A stretch of 64,000 bases of DNA from Mesorhizobium neociceri (GTDB lineage Bacteria > Pseudomonadota > Alphaproteobacteria > Rhizobiales > Rhizobiaceae), in assembly GCF_013520985.1 (NCBI RefSeq), contig NZ_JACDTY010000003.1:124001-188000 (forward strand), given 5' to 3'. The notes beneath the pieces are model-generated. The model had not been told where the DNA came from. It searched no databases and saw only the letters and a list, made by a program, of their open reading frames with translations. Both the position numbers and the translations under genes were made by a program. Positions 25,715 through 34,169 of the stretch are shown piece by piece; positions within the stretch are counted from its first letter, which is position 1, and each line of letters opens with the position of its first letter.

Positions 25715-27165
25715 GGCTTGGCCTCCGCCGGTGTCAGACCGGAGAGAGCGGCCCTGAGATTGCTTTCGGCATCGATGAGGAAGTTCGCCGAGACCACGAC
25801 CCGGTCGCCGGCGGCGATGCCGGTCATAATTTCGGCCATGCCGTCACCGCGCATGCCGATTTTCACATCACGAGGCTCGAAGGCACCGTCGCCCTTGTCG
25901 ACGATCACCACCTGGCGATCGCCGGTGTCGATCACCGCGCTATCGGGCACGGTCACCACCGCCTTGCCGTCGCCCGTCGCAATATCGACGTCGGCGTACA
26001 TGTTGGCGAGCAAGACCCGGTCAGGATTCGGCAGTTGAATGCGCACTCGGGCCGTGCGGGTTTGCATCGCGATTTCCGGGTAGATCAGATCAACCCGGCC
26101 GGCAAACTCCCGACCCGGCAGGCTGCGTATCTGGATCGTCGCAACGGCACCGACGCGGATCGAGCTCAGTTCGTATTCCGGCACGTCGGCCATGACCCAC
26201 ATGCTGGATATGTCCGCGATACGGAACAGCGTCTGGCCGGCCGAGGCCATCATGCCGTCGACCGCCATCCGCTCGAGGATCACCCCGCCGCGTGGTGCGG
26301 TGAGGGTGACGCTGAGCGGCACCTTGCCGGTCTTTCTGATGGTATCGATGGTCTCGGCCGGCACGCCGAGGTTTTTCAGGCGCTGCACCGCGCCATCGGC
26401 GGCAGCGCCGCTTTTGAGATTGACTGCGTATGCGGCCCCGGCGCTGGTGATCTCGCGGGCATAGAGCCCGACCAGCGGTTTGCCCTCCGCCACCACCTCT
26501 CCGGCGGTCACGTCGGCGACGTCCTCGATGAAGGCCTCGGTGCGGGTGGAAATCACGCTGATGCGGCGCTCGTCGAGCTGAACTGTGCCCGGCACATGCA
26601 CCGGCCGCACCACCTGTCCCATTGCCGCCAGCACCGTCTTGACGCCGGTTCGTTGCAGCTTGCCGGTGGAGACCTTGACCGTTGCGCCGTCGTCCGCCTC
26701 GCCTTCGAAGACCGGGATGTAGTCCATCCCCATCGAATCCTTCTTCGGCGTGGTCGAGGTATCCGGCAGGCCCATCGGGTTGCGGTAGTAGAGGATCTTG
26801 CGCACGCCAGATTCAGCGGCCGTTGTTGTTTGGGCTGGCGTAACTTCAACCGAGGGTGTGGCCTGCGGCGCGAAACTCACGTCTTTACTGGCGCGAACGG
26901 CGACGAAATCATGCCCGTCGGGGGCCTTCCTCGGCACTGCCGAGTAAGCTGGTTTGCCGTCGGGATGGCGGTAATAGATGACCGTTTCCTGCGGGACGTC
27001 CGCAGCCATCGCCTGCGGCTCCTGACCGGTGAGCCGTGCTGCCAAGGCTTGGAGGGTCGGCATAGCGGTGCTGGCATCGAGCCCTTGGTGCCCGACCCAA
27101 TAGCCACCCGCCCCCGTCCCCGCCGCGATTACGGCGAGGACGAAGAAAGCCGATGTTCGGCTCAT
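25711..27165 (-). CDS. cusB: Periplasmic adaptor of the metal efflux RND pump, CusB family, with two N-terminal metal-binding-like modules
   Basis: 484 residues. An N-terminal membrane anchor (residues 5-25) precedes a first module, IYYRHPDGKPAYSAVPRKAP (about 64-83), and a second, more typical heavy-metal-binding domain, LYYRNPMGLPDTSTTPKKDS with following MGMDYIPV (about 122-150). The adaptor core follows with VHVPGTVQLDERRISVIS, LVGLYAREI and the barrel-sandwich region. CusB bridges CusA to an outer membrane channel and hands over metal. The start overlaps the upstream gene by 4 bases. The first module lacks the methionines of the second and looks like a degenerate duplicate. Confidence 0.88.
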   Translation of the reverse strand: MSRTSAFFVLAVIAAGTGAGGYWVGHQGLDASTAMPTLQALAARLTGQEPQAMAADVPQETVIYYRHPDGKPAYSAVPRKAPDGHDFVAVRASKDVSFAPQATPSVEVTPAQTTTAAESGVRKILYYRNPMGLPDTSTTPKKDSMGMDYIPVFEGEADDGATVKVSTGKLQRTGVKTVLAAMGQVVRPVHVPGTVQLDERRISVISTRTEAFIEDVADVTAGEVVAEGKPLVGLYAREITSAGAAYAVNLKSGAAADGAVQRLKNLGVPAETIDTIRKTGKVPLSVTLTAPRGGVILERMAVDGMMASAGQTLFRIADISSMWVMADVPEYELSSIRVGAVATIQIRSLPGREFAGRVDLIYPEIAMQTRTARVRIQLPNPDRVLLANMYADVDIATGDGKAVVTVPDSAVIDTGDRQVVIVDKGDGAFEPRDVKIGMRGDGMAEIMTGIAAGDRVVVSANFLIDAESNLRAALSGLTPAEAKP

Positions 27166-27563
27166 TGGACAGCCTTGAGAACCAGTTTGCTCTCGACGGT
27201 TTCCGCCTCGCCCTGGACCTTGGCAGCGACGGAAAAACGCCAGCCGCCGGCCATGCTGAGGTTGGCCTTGAACCGGTAGACGCCAGGCTCATCGGATGAT
27301 GTCGGCTCAACGGTGGTGGCCATCATTTCCATGCCATCAGGAGCCATATCCATACGCGTAGTAAAGATCACCGCGTCTGGCACGGTCTTGCCCGAGCGTT
27401 TGTCGACAAGGCGCACGGCGACGATTGCGCCCTCACCTTGCTTGATTTGCGTGTCGACGAGCCGGAATTCGTAGTCGGCGGCGCCGGCAAATGCCGAGCC
27501 CACGGCGAGGAAGGAGCCCAGCGCAGCGAGCGCCAGGACATTCAGTCTGATGTGCGATTTCAT
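27162..27563 (-). CDS. FixH/YtkA-like exported protein
   Basis: 133 residues from the ATG at 27563; the frame is open upstream but the signal peptide (MKSHIRLNVLALAALGSFLAVGSAFAG, about residue 26) fixes this start. The mature domain is a small beta-sandwich similar to FixH/YtkA proteins, with the segments ADYEFRLVDTQIKQGEGAIV, FTTRMDMAPDGMEMM, and MAGGWRFSVAAKVQGEAETV. The methionines (MDM, MEMM) suggest soft-metal contact. It is the first gene of the cusBA operon, with a 4-base overlap, so it probably acts as a periplasmic helper of copper or silver export. Confidence 0.8.
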   Translation of the reverse strand: MKSHIRLNVLALAALGSFLAVGSAFAGAADYEFRLVDTQIKQGEGAIVAVRLVDKRSGKTVPDAVIFTTRMDMAPDGMEMMATTVEPTSSDEPGVYRFKANLSMAGGWRFSVAAKVQGEAETVESKLVLKAVQ

Positions 27564-27694
27564 GTATGTTTCATTCCCGTGATCTGATCGGGCCGTGCCT
27601 GCGCACGGCATGGCTGCACAGCGCATACGGCCATGCAAAAGGCGGCGTGGGTGTCAGCCCGCGCCGTCAGCGGCGAAAGAATCGCCTTGGACGA

Positions 27695-28036
27695 TCAGAT
27701 TCGGGGAGGTCGGGAAGGTGGTTTGCTGGCCAGAGAGGCAAGCTCAAACTCGCGGCCATGCCGTAACGACTGACTCGCTACCACCCGTGGGGTAAACAGC
27801 ACCTCACCGGCGGCGAGCCCGCTGAGGCCGGTCAGGCACAAAGCGACGAAGGGACAGGTTTTGCCGCAATCATTCTGCGGAGTCTGCTGCTTGGGGCAAC
27901 AGTCCATGTCGACAGCCATACCTGCGGTCAAAACAGCCGGCATGGCAGGTCCGGCAATAGCCGCGCCGATTGGCGCGAGCAGCAGCCCGGCCAAAGCGAG
28001 TATCACCAGCAATCGTCCAAGCACGAACCGCTTCAT
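27695..28036 (-). CDS. Small exported cysteine-rich protein of unknown function
   Basis: 113 residues from the ATG at 28036, the start that puts a signal peptide or membrane span (residues 8-28, GRLLVILALAGLLLAPIGAA) at the N-terminus; the longer open frame begins at 28201. The middle has the cluster DMDCCPKQQTPQNDCGKTCP, five cysteines, which might bind metal, then LCLTGLSGLAAGEV. I do not recognise a named family. Its position upstream of the FixH-cusBA operon on the same strand suggests a metal-related role. Confidence in the gene is moderate, in the role low. Confidence 0.6.
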   Translation of the reverse strand: MKRFVLGRLLVILALAGLLLAPIGAAIAGPAMPAVLTAGMAVDMDCCPKQQTPQNDCGKTCPFVALCLTGLSGLAAGEVLFTPRVVASQSLRHGREFELASLASKPPSRPPRI

Positions 28037-28151
28037 TGCGTTGAGCCTTGCCACAACTCCAGCCGCTTGAACAGACGTTCGCGGCGAAGTGATGAACACG
28101 TGATCAATGGAGGCGGACTGAATTGTTCGCCGCGTCCGCCCTACCTGCGGC

Positions 28152-28310
28152 TCAATTCGAGCGTCTGTCGATGTAGGTGTAGACGCCGGCTCCGATAGCA
28201 ACCGCGCCGACTGTGATCACGATCGATGGCGCGCCCATCAAACTGGCAAGGACCGCCCAGATGAGGGCGATGACGATAGCGCCGAGCGTTCCCAGGATCA
28301 GTCTCGGCAA
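28152..28310 (-). CDS. Small predicted membrane protein, TTG start
   Basis: 52 residues if initiated at the TTG at 28310, which follows a strong GGAGGGG ribosome site by about 8 bases. The first ATG-led frame starts at 28466 and would add an unremarkable hydrophilic stretch. The product, beginning PRLILGTLGAIVIALIWAVL and ending YTYIDRRSN, has two membrane spans and a short basic tail. No family recognised. It could be a small inner-membrane protein of the metal cluster. The start choice rests on the ribosome site alone. Confidence 0.45.
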   Translation of the reverse strand: MPRLILGTLGAIVIALIWAVLASLMGAPSIVITVGAVAIGAGVYTYIDRRSN

Positions 28311-28490
28311 TGTCTGCCCCTCCACGTGCGGACCGTCCGGGGCCGTCAACCACCGGTCGTGCGAAACACCGCATGAAAGCACAGTGTAGACTGTAAGGTG
28401 AAGGGCCGCGCCAGAATACTCTGGCGTGAAGAACGCTGCCCGCGTCGCCACGGCGCAGGTGTTCAATCGTCAAATGGCTGGACCGACCGC

Positions 28491-28793
28491 CTAGCGCCTC
28501 AGCGCGTAAACTTCGGCGATACTTTCGCCGCCCATTGGCATAGCCATGTCGTCGTCGAGCAGGCGGGTGATACGGGCAAAGCCGGTGAAGGCCTTCCTTG
28601 CCTCCTCAGGCGACATCCGGCCAGATAGCGCCGCGGAGCAGCAATTCAGGGCACATTGATACACAGGTCCACGCCGTCCCGACGGCCATTTCTGCAGAAA
28701 GACCATCGCTTCGGCAACGCTATCGACTTCCTCGACGGGGTGTCCCTGCCCGCGCGCAATGCGCACCGGCGTAAAGAAATGCAGGCGGTCCAT
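28491..28793 (-). CDS. DUF982 domain protein
   Basis: 100 residues. It carries the DUF982 pattern: an N-terminal PVRI-x-x-G-x-G-x-x-x-x-V segment, SVAEAMVFLQKWPSGRRGPV around residues 25-45 and YQCALNCCSAALSG, followed by EEARKAFTGFAR. These short proteins are numerous in Mesorhizobium and related rhizobia, often several per genome; their function is not known. The start is set by a clear ribosome site (AGGGAGAG) about 10 bases before the ATG. Confidence 0.85.
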   Translation of the reverse strand: MDRLHFFTPVRIARGQGHPVEEVDSVAEAMVFLQKWPSGRRGPVYQCALNCCSAALSGRMSPEEARKAFTGFARITRLLDDDMAMPMGGESIAEVYALRR

Positions 28794-28988
28794 TTTGTTT
28801 CTCTCCCTGGTCGGCCGCAGTGCGAACCAACCCTATTAAACTCGCTCACCGCGCTTTGGTTCCCGCCTGTTGCAAAAAAATTTCGCGCTGGTTGGCTTGA
28901 GATCGCCGGCGGCCGGCTTTTGTCCGGAACGTTCGGCCGGCTGATGCATTTCGTTCCCGTATTCGCCTTTTGAGGGACAGTTCAGCAC

Positions 28989-30050
28989 ATGCGCATTGCC
29001 CACGTCGCCCCTTTGCACGAATCCGTGCCGCCCAGGCTCTATGGCGGCACCGAGCGGATCGTTTCCTATCTCACCGAAGGGCTGGTCGAACTCGGCCATG
29101 AGGTGACACTGTTTGCCAGCGGCGACAGTCACACCTCGGCCAGACTGATACCCGGACGCGAACGCGCGCTGCGCCTCGATCCGCGCCCGCTCAAGTCGGA
29201 GACAGCAGCGCATCTTGCGATGCTGGCCGATGTAAGGAATCGAGCCGATGACTTTGATATCATTCATTTTCACCTCAGCCATTTCCTGCATTTCTCGTTC
29301 TTCGAGACCATGCCGGATAAGACGGTGACGACGCCACATGGCCGGCTGGACTATGTCGATCTGGCGCCGGCCTATGAGCGCTTTCCGCGCTTTCCCCTAA
29401 TCTCGATCTCGGGCAGCCAGAGGACCGGACTGGCCAACGCCAACTGGCTGGCGACCATCCACCACGGCCTGCCGGCCGGGCTCTATCAGCCGACATTCGA
29501 GCCTCCGGCGGACGAACCATATCTCGCTTTTCTCGGCCGGCTGTCGCGCGACAAGCGGCCGGACCGCGCCATCGACATCGCCTTGCGCTCGGGCATGAAG
29601 TTGAAGCTGGCGGCTAAGATCGGCGATGACGACCGCGCCTATTTCCACGAGACGATCGAACTGCTGATCGACGGCGACCGCATCGACTATATCGGTGAGA
29701 TAGCCGAGGACGAGAAGGCTGTCTTCCTCGGCAATGCCGCCGGGCTCTTGTTTCCGATCGACTGGCCGGAGCCGTTCGGCCTTGCCGCGATAGAGGCGAT
29801 GGCGTGCGGTACGCCAACCATCGGCTGGAATTGCGGTGCGCTGCCGGAAGTCATCGACCAGGGCGTTACTGGCTTTATCGTCGATTCGCTCGACGCCGCA
29901 GTCGCCTCGGTACCGGCCTTGCTGCGGCTCGACCGGCGCAAGGTGCGCGCCGTTTTCGAAAAGCGGTTCTCCGCCAACAGGATGGCCCGCGACTATCTCA
30001 CTGCCTATGCGCGCCTGATCGGCATTCCAGCGGAAGCGAAAGCGTCTTGA
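28989..30050 (+). CDS. Glycosyltransferase family 4 protein
   Basis: 353 residues. GT-B fold: N-terminal MRIAHVAPLHESVPPRLYGG and HFHLSHFLHFSFF (about residue 95-107), then the C-terminal nucleotide-sugar site with YLAFLGRLSRDKRPDRAIDIA, and LFPIDWPEPFGLAAIEAMACG with the E-x7-E motif (PEPFGLAAIE, about residue 257-267). It uses an activated sugar to extend an unknown acceptor. It lies 43 bases upstream of the debranching-type enzyme and trehalose genes, on the same strand, and may take part in storage or stress polysaccharide metabolism. The substrate is not readable. Confidence 0.88.
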   Translation: MRIAHVAPLHESVPPRLYGGTERIVSYLTEGLVELGHEVTLFASGDSHTSARLIPGRERALRLDPRPLKSETAAHLAMLADVRNRADDFDIIHFHLSHFLHFSFFETMPDKTVTTPHGRLDYVDLAPAYERFPRFPLISISGSQRTGLANANWLATIHHGLPAGLYQPTFEPPADEPYLAFLGRLSRDKRPDRAIDIALRSGMKLKLAAKIGDDDRAYFHETIELLIDGDRIDYIGEIAEDEKAVFLGNAAGLLFPIDWPEPFGLAAIEAMACGTPTIGWNCGALPEVIDQGVTGFIVDSLDAAVASVPALLRLDRRKVRAVFEKRFSANRMARDYLTAYARLIGIPAEAKAS

Positions 30051-30093
30051 GCGACGGCGGATGTTCCGAGGCCAAAACAGAGATTTGTGATTG

Positions 30094-32256
30094 ATGACCC
30101 AACTTGACGAGCGCAAGCTCGACCCTGCCGTGGCCCTTGCCTCCCTCGACGAAACAGCGCCGCGCGAGCCGCACCGGCTGTTCGCCCTGAAACAAGGCGA
30201 CTGTTTTGCGGTGGCCGATGCCTATGGCGATATCAGGGGCGCAGGCGACGGTTTCTTCCGCGACGACACACGGGTGCTGTCGGAGTTCCGGCTGACCGTC
30301 GGCGGGCGGCAGACATCGCTGCTCGGCGCCTCGCTCAGCCAGGACAATGTGCTGTTCACCAGCAACCTCACCAACCTGCCGATGCAAAGCGTCGGCGGCC
30401 GCGACATCCCGCAAGGCGCAATCCATATCGAGCGGGTCAGATTGCTGTGGCAGGACCGGTTATTCGAACGCATCACCTTGTCCAATTATAGCCAGGAGCA
30501 CTCGGCGATCCGCATTTCGCTGCACTTCGCGGCCGATTTTCGCGACATGTTCGAGGTGCGTGGCTCGACCCGGCCGAAGCGCGGTATGGCGCATGCGGCC
30601 GAAATCGAGCCCGCTTCCGTGCTCTTGCGTTACGACGGGCTGGACGGGCTGGCGCGCGTGTCGGCGATCTCGTTCTCGCAGGCGCCGGACCAGTTGAGCG
30701 CCGAACGCGCGGATTTCCTCATCGCGGTGACCAAGCGCAGCAGCAAGGTGCTTTATGTCGAGGTCGGTTCGGAACTCACCGAGCCGCCTGATCGTGATCG
30801 CTTTCGCGCGGCTGCGGCGCGCGCCCGCTTCGGCATGCGAGCCAAGCGCCGCCATGGCGCGACGGTGCACAGTTCGGGCCGCGTCTTCAACGACTGGGTC
30901 GAGCGCGCCCGCGCCGATGTTGCCCTGCTGACCACCGAGCTGTCGACCGGCCCGTACCCCTATGCCGGCATTCCCTGGTTCTCGACCGCGTTCGGCCGCG
31001 ACGGCGTGATCTCGGCCCTGCAGATGCTGTGGCTCAATCCGGGTCTGGCGCGCGGCGTGCTTTCCTTCCTCGCCCAGCACCAAGCGACCGAGACCTCGCC
31101 ATTCAGCGACTCGCAGCCCGGCAAGATCATGCACGAGACGCGCAAGGGCGAGATGGTGGCGCTGCAGGAGCTGCCCTTCGGCCGTTACTATGGCGGCGTC
31201 GACACCACGCCGCTCTACATCCACCTCGCTTGTGCCTATGCCGAGCGCACCGGCGACATGGACTTCATCGCCAGCTTGTGGCCGTCGCTTTGCGCCGCCG
31301 CCGAGTGGACCGAGGAAGCCAGCCGCGCGACAGGCTTCGTCACCTATCAGCGCGCCGCCGAATCCGGCCTTGCCAACCAGGGCTGGAAGGACAGTTTCGA
31401 CTCGGTCTTCCACGCCGACGGGCGGATACCCAAAGGACCGATCGCGCTGGTCGAAGTGCAGGGCTATGTCTTTGCCGCCTTCAGGGGCCTGGCCGCTCTC
31501 GCCCGCCGCCGGGGCGAGTTCGCACAGGCCGAGCATTGGGAAAACCGCGCCGAAGAAATGCGGATCGCCGTCGAGCGCGATTTCTGGCTGGAGGATCTCG
31601 GCTTCTATGCGCTCGCCATCGATGGGGCCGGCGAACCTTGCAAGGTTCGGACGTCGAACGCCGGCCACCTCCTCTATGTCGGCCTGCCCGAACCAGCACG
31701 GGCGCAGATGGTCGCCGACCAACTGCTATCGGCGTCCTTCCAGTCGGGCTGGGGCGTGCGGACGCTTGCCGACGATGCGGTGTTGTTCAACCCGATGTCG
31801 TACCACAATGGCTCGATCTGGCCGCACGACACGGCGATTTGCGGCGCCGGCCTGGCGCGGTTTGGCGAGCGTGACAATGTGGTGCGGCTTATGAGCGGCA
31901 CATTCGAATCCGCCGTGCATTTCAACATGCGGTTGCCGGAACTGTTTTGCGGCTTTACCCGCTTGGTCGGCGAAGCGCCGATCGCCTATCCCGTCGCCTG
32001 CCTGCCGCAGGCATGGTCGGCCGGCTCGGCCTTCATGCTGATGCAGGCCTGCCTCGGCCTGGAAATCGACGGCTGGAACGGCGAAATCCATGTCACGCGG
32101 CCGCGGCTGCCGATCGGTATCGACACGCTGACACTCAGGCATCTGGGTGTCGGCGAAAAGAAAGTCGATCTGACTTTCCAGCGCGTTGGCGACCGTGTCG
32201 TCGCCTTTCTCGCCGACCGTCACGAAGGGTTGGTTCCGCTGATCGTGCGAAGCTGA
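30094..32256 (+). CDS. Amylo-alpha-1,6-glucosidase / glycogen debranching-type enzyme
   Basis: 720 residues from the ATG at 30094. Residues about 25-230 form the glycogen-debranching N-terminal domain (FALKQGDCFAVADAYGDIRG and DDTRVLSEFRLTV motifs). An (alpha/alpha)6 catalytic barrel follows, with AGIPWFSTAFGRDGVISALQ, GWKDSFDSVFHADG, GLANQGWKDS and NGSIWPHDTAICGAGLA; the conserved acidic residues at GRDG, WKDS and WPHD are as expected. It probably trims alpha-1,6 branches from a glucan, perhaps feeding the OtsAB trehalose route. The relation to the glycosyltransferase upstream and otsA downstream is by position. Confidence 0.86.
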   Translation: MTQLDERKLDPAVALASLDETAPREPHRLFALKQGDCFAVADAYGDIRGAGDGFFRDDTRVLSEFRLTVGGRQTSLLGASLSQDNVLFTSNLTNLPMQSVGGRDIPQGAIHIERVRLLWQDRLFERITLSNYSQEHSAIRISLHFAADFRDMFEVRGSTRPKRGMAHAAEIEPASVLLRYDGLDGLARVSAISFSQAPDQLSAERADFLIAVTKRSSKVLYVEVGSELTEPPDRDRFRAAAARARFGMRAKRRHGATVHSSGRVFNDWVERARADVALLTTELSTGPYPYAGIPWFSTAFGRDGVISALQMLWLNPGLARGVLSFLAQHQATETSPFSDSQPGKIMHETRKGEMVALQELPFGRYYGGVDTTPLYIHLACAYAERTGDMDFIASLWPSLCAAAEWTEEASRATGFVTYQRAAESGLANQGWKDSFDSVFHADGRIPKGPIALVEVQGYVFAAFRGLAALARRRGEFAQAEHWENRAEEMRIAVERDFWLEDLGFYALAIDGAGEPCKVRTSNAGHLLYVGLPEPARAQMVADQLLSASFQSGWGVRTLADDAVLFNPMSYHNGSIWPHDTAICGAGLARFGERDNVVRLMSGTFESAVHFNMRLPELFCGFTRLVGEAPIAYPVACLPQAWSAGSAFMLMQACLGLEIDGWNGEIHVTRPRLPIGIDTLTLRHLGVGEKKVDLTFQRVGDRVVAFLADRHEGLVPLIVRS

Positions 32257-32273
32257 GCTGGATCATTTTCGCG

Positions 32274-32298
32274 GGAACCGATCGCAGTTTTGTGCGTT
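32274..32298 (+). promoter_or_regulatory. EcfG/RpoE2-type general stress promoter upstream of otsA
   Basis: GGAAC (32274-32278) is followed, after exactly 16 bases, by CGTT (32295-32298), matching the GGAAC-N16/17-CGTT consensus for the alphaproteobacterial general stress sigma factor EcfG (RpoE2). It lies in the 134-base gap before otsA, about 90 bases upstream of its ATG. otsA homologues in Sinorhizobium and other rhizobia are known members of this regulon. The match is by eye. Confidence 0.6.
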
Positions 32299-32390
32299 GC
32301 AAAATGACAGCTGCCGGCGGCCAGCCGTCGGCGAGCGTGTTCAAATTCAACGAAGAAGACTGACCGCCGAAGGCGGAGATTGGCACTTCA

Positions 32391-34169
32391 ATGACAAATT
32401 ATGGCGTCGACATGCTCTGGATCGTGATCCTGGCAAGCCTCGGTCTATCCGCCCTTGCCGTTTTGTTTTCGATATCCCGGCAGCGCGGCAGCCACCCACC
32501 AGTCGCTCGAACGGTGGGCGAGGATGTGGCGGCGGAAGCGGCGCGCAAGGTCATGCGCGAATTCGAAAAGAACGGCCAGTCCGTCGATGCGGCCCTTGTG
32601 ACATGGTCACCCGAAACCTTGCGCAAGATCCTCGCCGATGACCTGCCGGACGCACAGGTCATCGTCGTCTCCAACCGCGAGCCTTACATCCACAACGTCA
32701 AGGACAATGGCGTCGAGCTTGTCGTGCCTGCCAGCGGGCTGGTCTCGGCGCTGGAGCCCATCACCCGCGCCTGCGGCGGCACCTGGATCGCCTATGGCGG
32801 CGGCAGCGCGGATCGTCTCACGGTCGACGAGAACGACCGGGTGCCGGTGCCGCCGAACAATCCGTCCTACACGCTGCGCCGCGTGTGGTTGAGCGAGGAC
32901 GAATATCAGGGCTACTATCTCGGTTTTGCCAATGAAGGCCTGTGGCCGCTCTGCCATATCGCCTTCACTCGGCCGATCTTCCGCGCCTCGGACTGGGAGG
33001 CCTATGAGGCCGTCAACCGCAAATTCGCCGATACGGTGGTGGCAGAGGCACGCAACGAGCGGCCGATCGTGCTGGTCCAGGATTACCATTTCGCGCTGCT
33101 GCCACGCATGATCCGCGAGCGCCTGCCGGAGGCGATCATCATCACCTTCTGGCATATCCCGTGGCCGAACTCCGAAGTCTTCAGCATCTGCCCCTGGCGT
33201 GAACGCATCCTGGAGGGGCTGCTCGGCAGCTCGATCATCGGCTTCCACACCCAGTTCCACGCCAACAATTTTACCGAAAGCGTCGATCGCTTCCTGGAAA
33301 GCCGTATCGAACGCGCCGATGCGGCGATCTCTTATGGTGGCCAGACGACGCTGGTGCACGCCTACCCCATCTCCATCGAATGGCCGGCCGAACTGCTGGC
33401 AAAGCTTCCCACTGTCGAGGAATGCCGCACCCGCCTGCGTGACAGGTTCGGCCTACGGCCGGACGTCAAGCTGTGCATCGGCGTCGAACGGCTGGACTAC
33501 ACCAAGGGCATTCTCGACCGCTTTCAGGCTTTGGACGAGCTGTTCACGCGCCACCCCGAATGGATCGGCAAACTGGTGTTCCTGCAGATTGCGGCGCCCA
33601 GCCGCGGCACGCTGCCGGCCTACCAGCAACTGCATGACGAATGCATGCGCCATGCCGACGACCTCAACCAGCGCTATGGGCATGACGGCTACAAGCCGGT
33701 CATCATGGTGGCCGAACATCATTCGCAGCAACAAGTCTACGAAATCTATCGCGCCGCAGACATCTGCATGGTCACCAGCCTGCATGACGGCATGAACCTT
33801 GTCGCCAAGGAGTTCGTCGCCGCGCGCGACGACGAGCAAGGCACGCTTTTGCTCAGCACATTCGCCGGCGCGTCGCGAGAATTGCTGGAGGCGCTGATCG
33901 TCAACCCTTACGACGCGGCGATGATGAGCGAGGCACTGCTGCAGGCCCTGACCATGCCGGTGGAAGAACAACGCGAGCGCATGCGGCGCATGCGCGAGAA
34001 TGTGCGTGACAACAATGTCTATCGCTGGGCCGGCAGCATGTTGCTGGACGCGGCGCGGCTACGCAAACGCAGCGATCTCGACCGGGCGACAGGAGCCGGC
34101 GAGCGGCCTGCAAACACTGACACCAACATCGTCTCGCTAGCCGAGCGCATGCACAAGGTGGCGTCATGA
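32391..34169 (+). CDS. otsA: Trehalose-6-phosphate synthase with N-terminal membrane-anchor-like extension
   Basis: 592 residues, about 110 more than typical OtsA. Residues 8-28 ([20 protein letters not shown]) form a hydrophobic span, then a charged linker leads to the GT20 domain from [14 protein letters not shown] (about 90). Catalytic features: [66 protein letters not shown] and [19 protein letters not shown]. It makes trehalose-6-phosphate from UDP-glucose and glucose-6-phosphate for osmotic and desiccation protection. The otsB start overlaps its stop by 4 bases. The anchor is unusual for OtsA and is inferred from hydropathy only. Confidence 0.92.
   Translation: MTNYGVDMLWIVILASLGLSALAVLFSISRQRGSHPPVARTVGEDVAAEAARKVMREFEKNGQSVDAALVTWSPETLRKILADDLPDAQVIVVSNREPYIHNVKDNGVELVVPASGLVSALEPITRACGGTWIAYGGGSADRLTVDENDRVPVPPNNPSYTLRRVWLSEDEYQGYYLGFANEGLWPLCHIAFTRPIFRASDWEAYEAVNRKFADTVVAEARNERPIVLVQDYHFALLPRMIRERLPEAIIITFWHIPWPNSEVFSICPWRERILEGLLGSSIIGFHTQFHANNFTESVDRFLESRIERADAAISYGGQTTLVHAYPISIEWPAELLAKLPTVEECRTRLRDRFGLRPDVKLCIGVERLDYTKGILDRFQALDELFTRHPEWIGKLVFLQIAAPSRGTLPAYQQLHDECMRHADDLNQRYGHDGYKPVIMVAEHHSQQQVYEIYRAADICMVTSLHDGMNLVAKEFVAARDDEQGTLLLSTFAGASRELLEALIVNPYDAAMMSEALLQALTMPVEEQRERMRRMRENVRDNNVYRWAGSMLLDAARLRKRSDLDRATGAGERPANTDTNIVSLAERMHKVAS

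Noticed and set aside
28926..28955. GGAAC...CGTT pair upstream of the glycosyltransferase as an EcfG promoter
   Set aside because: The spacing is 21 bases, outside the 16-17 required.
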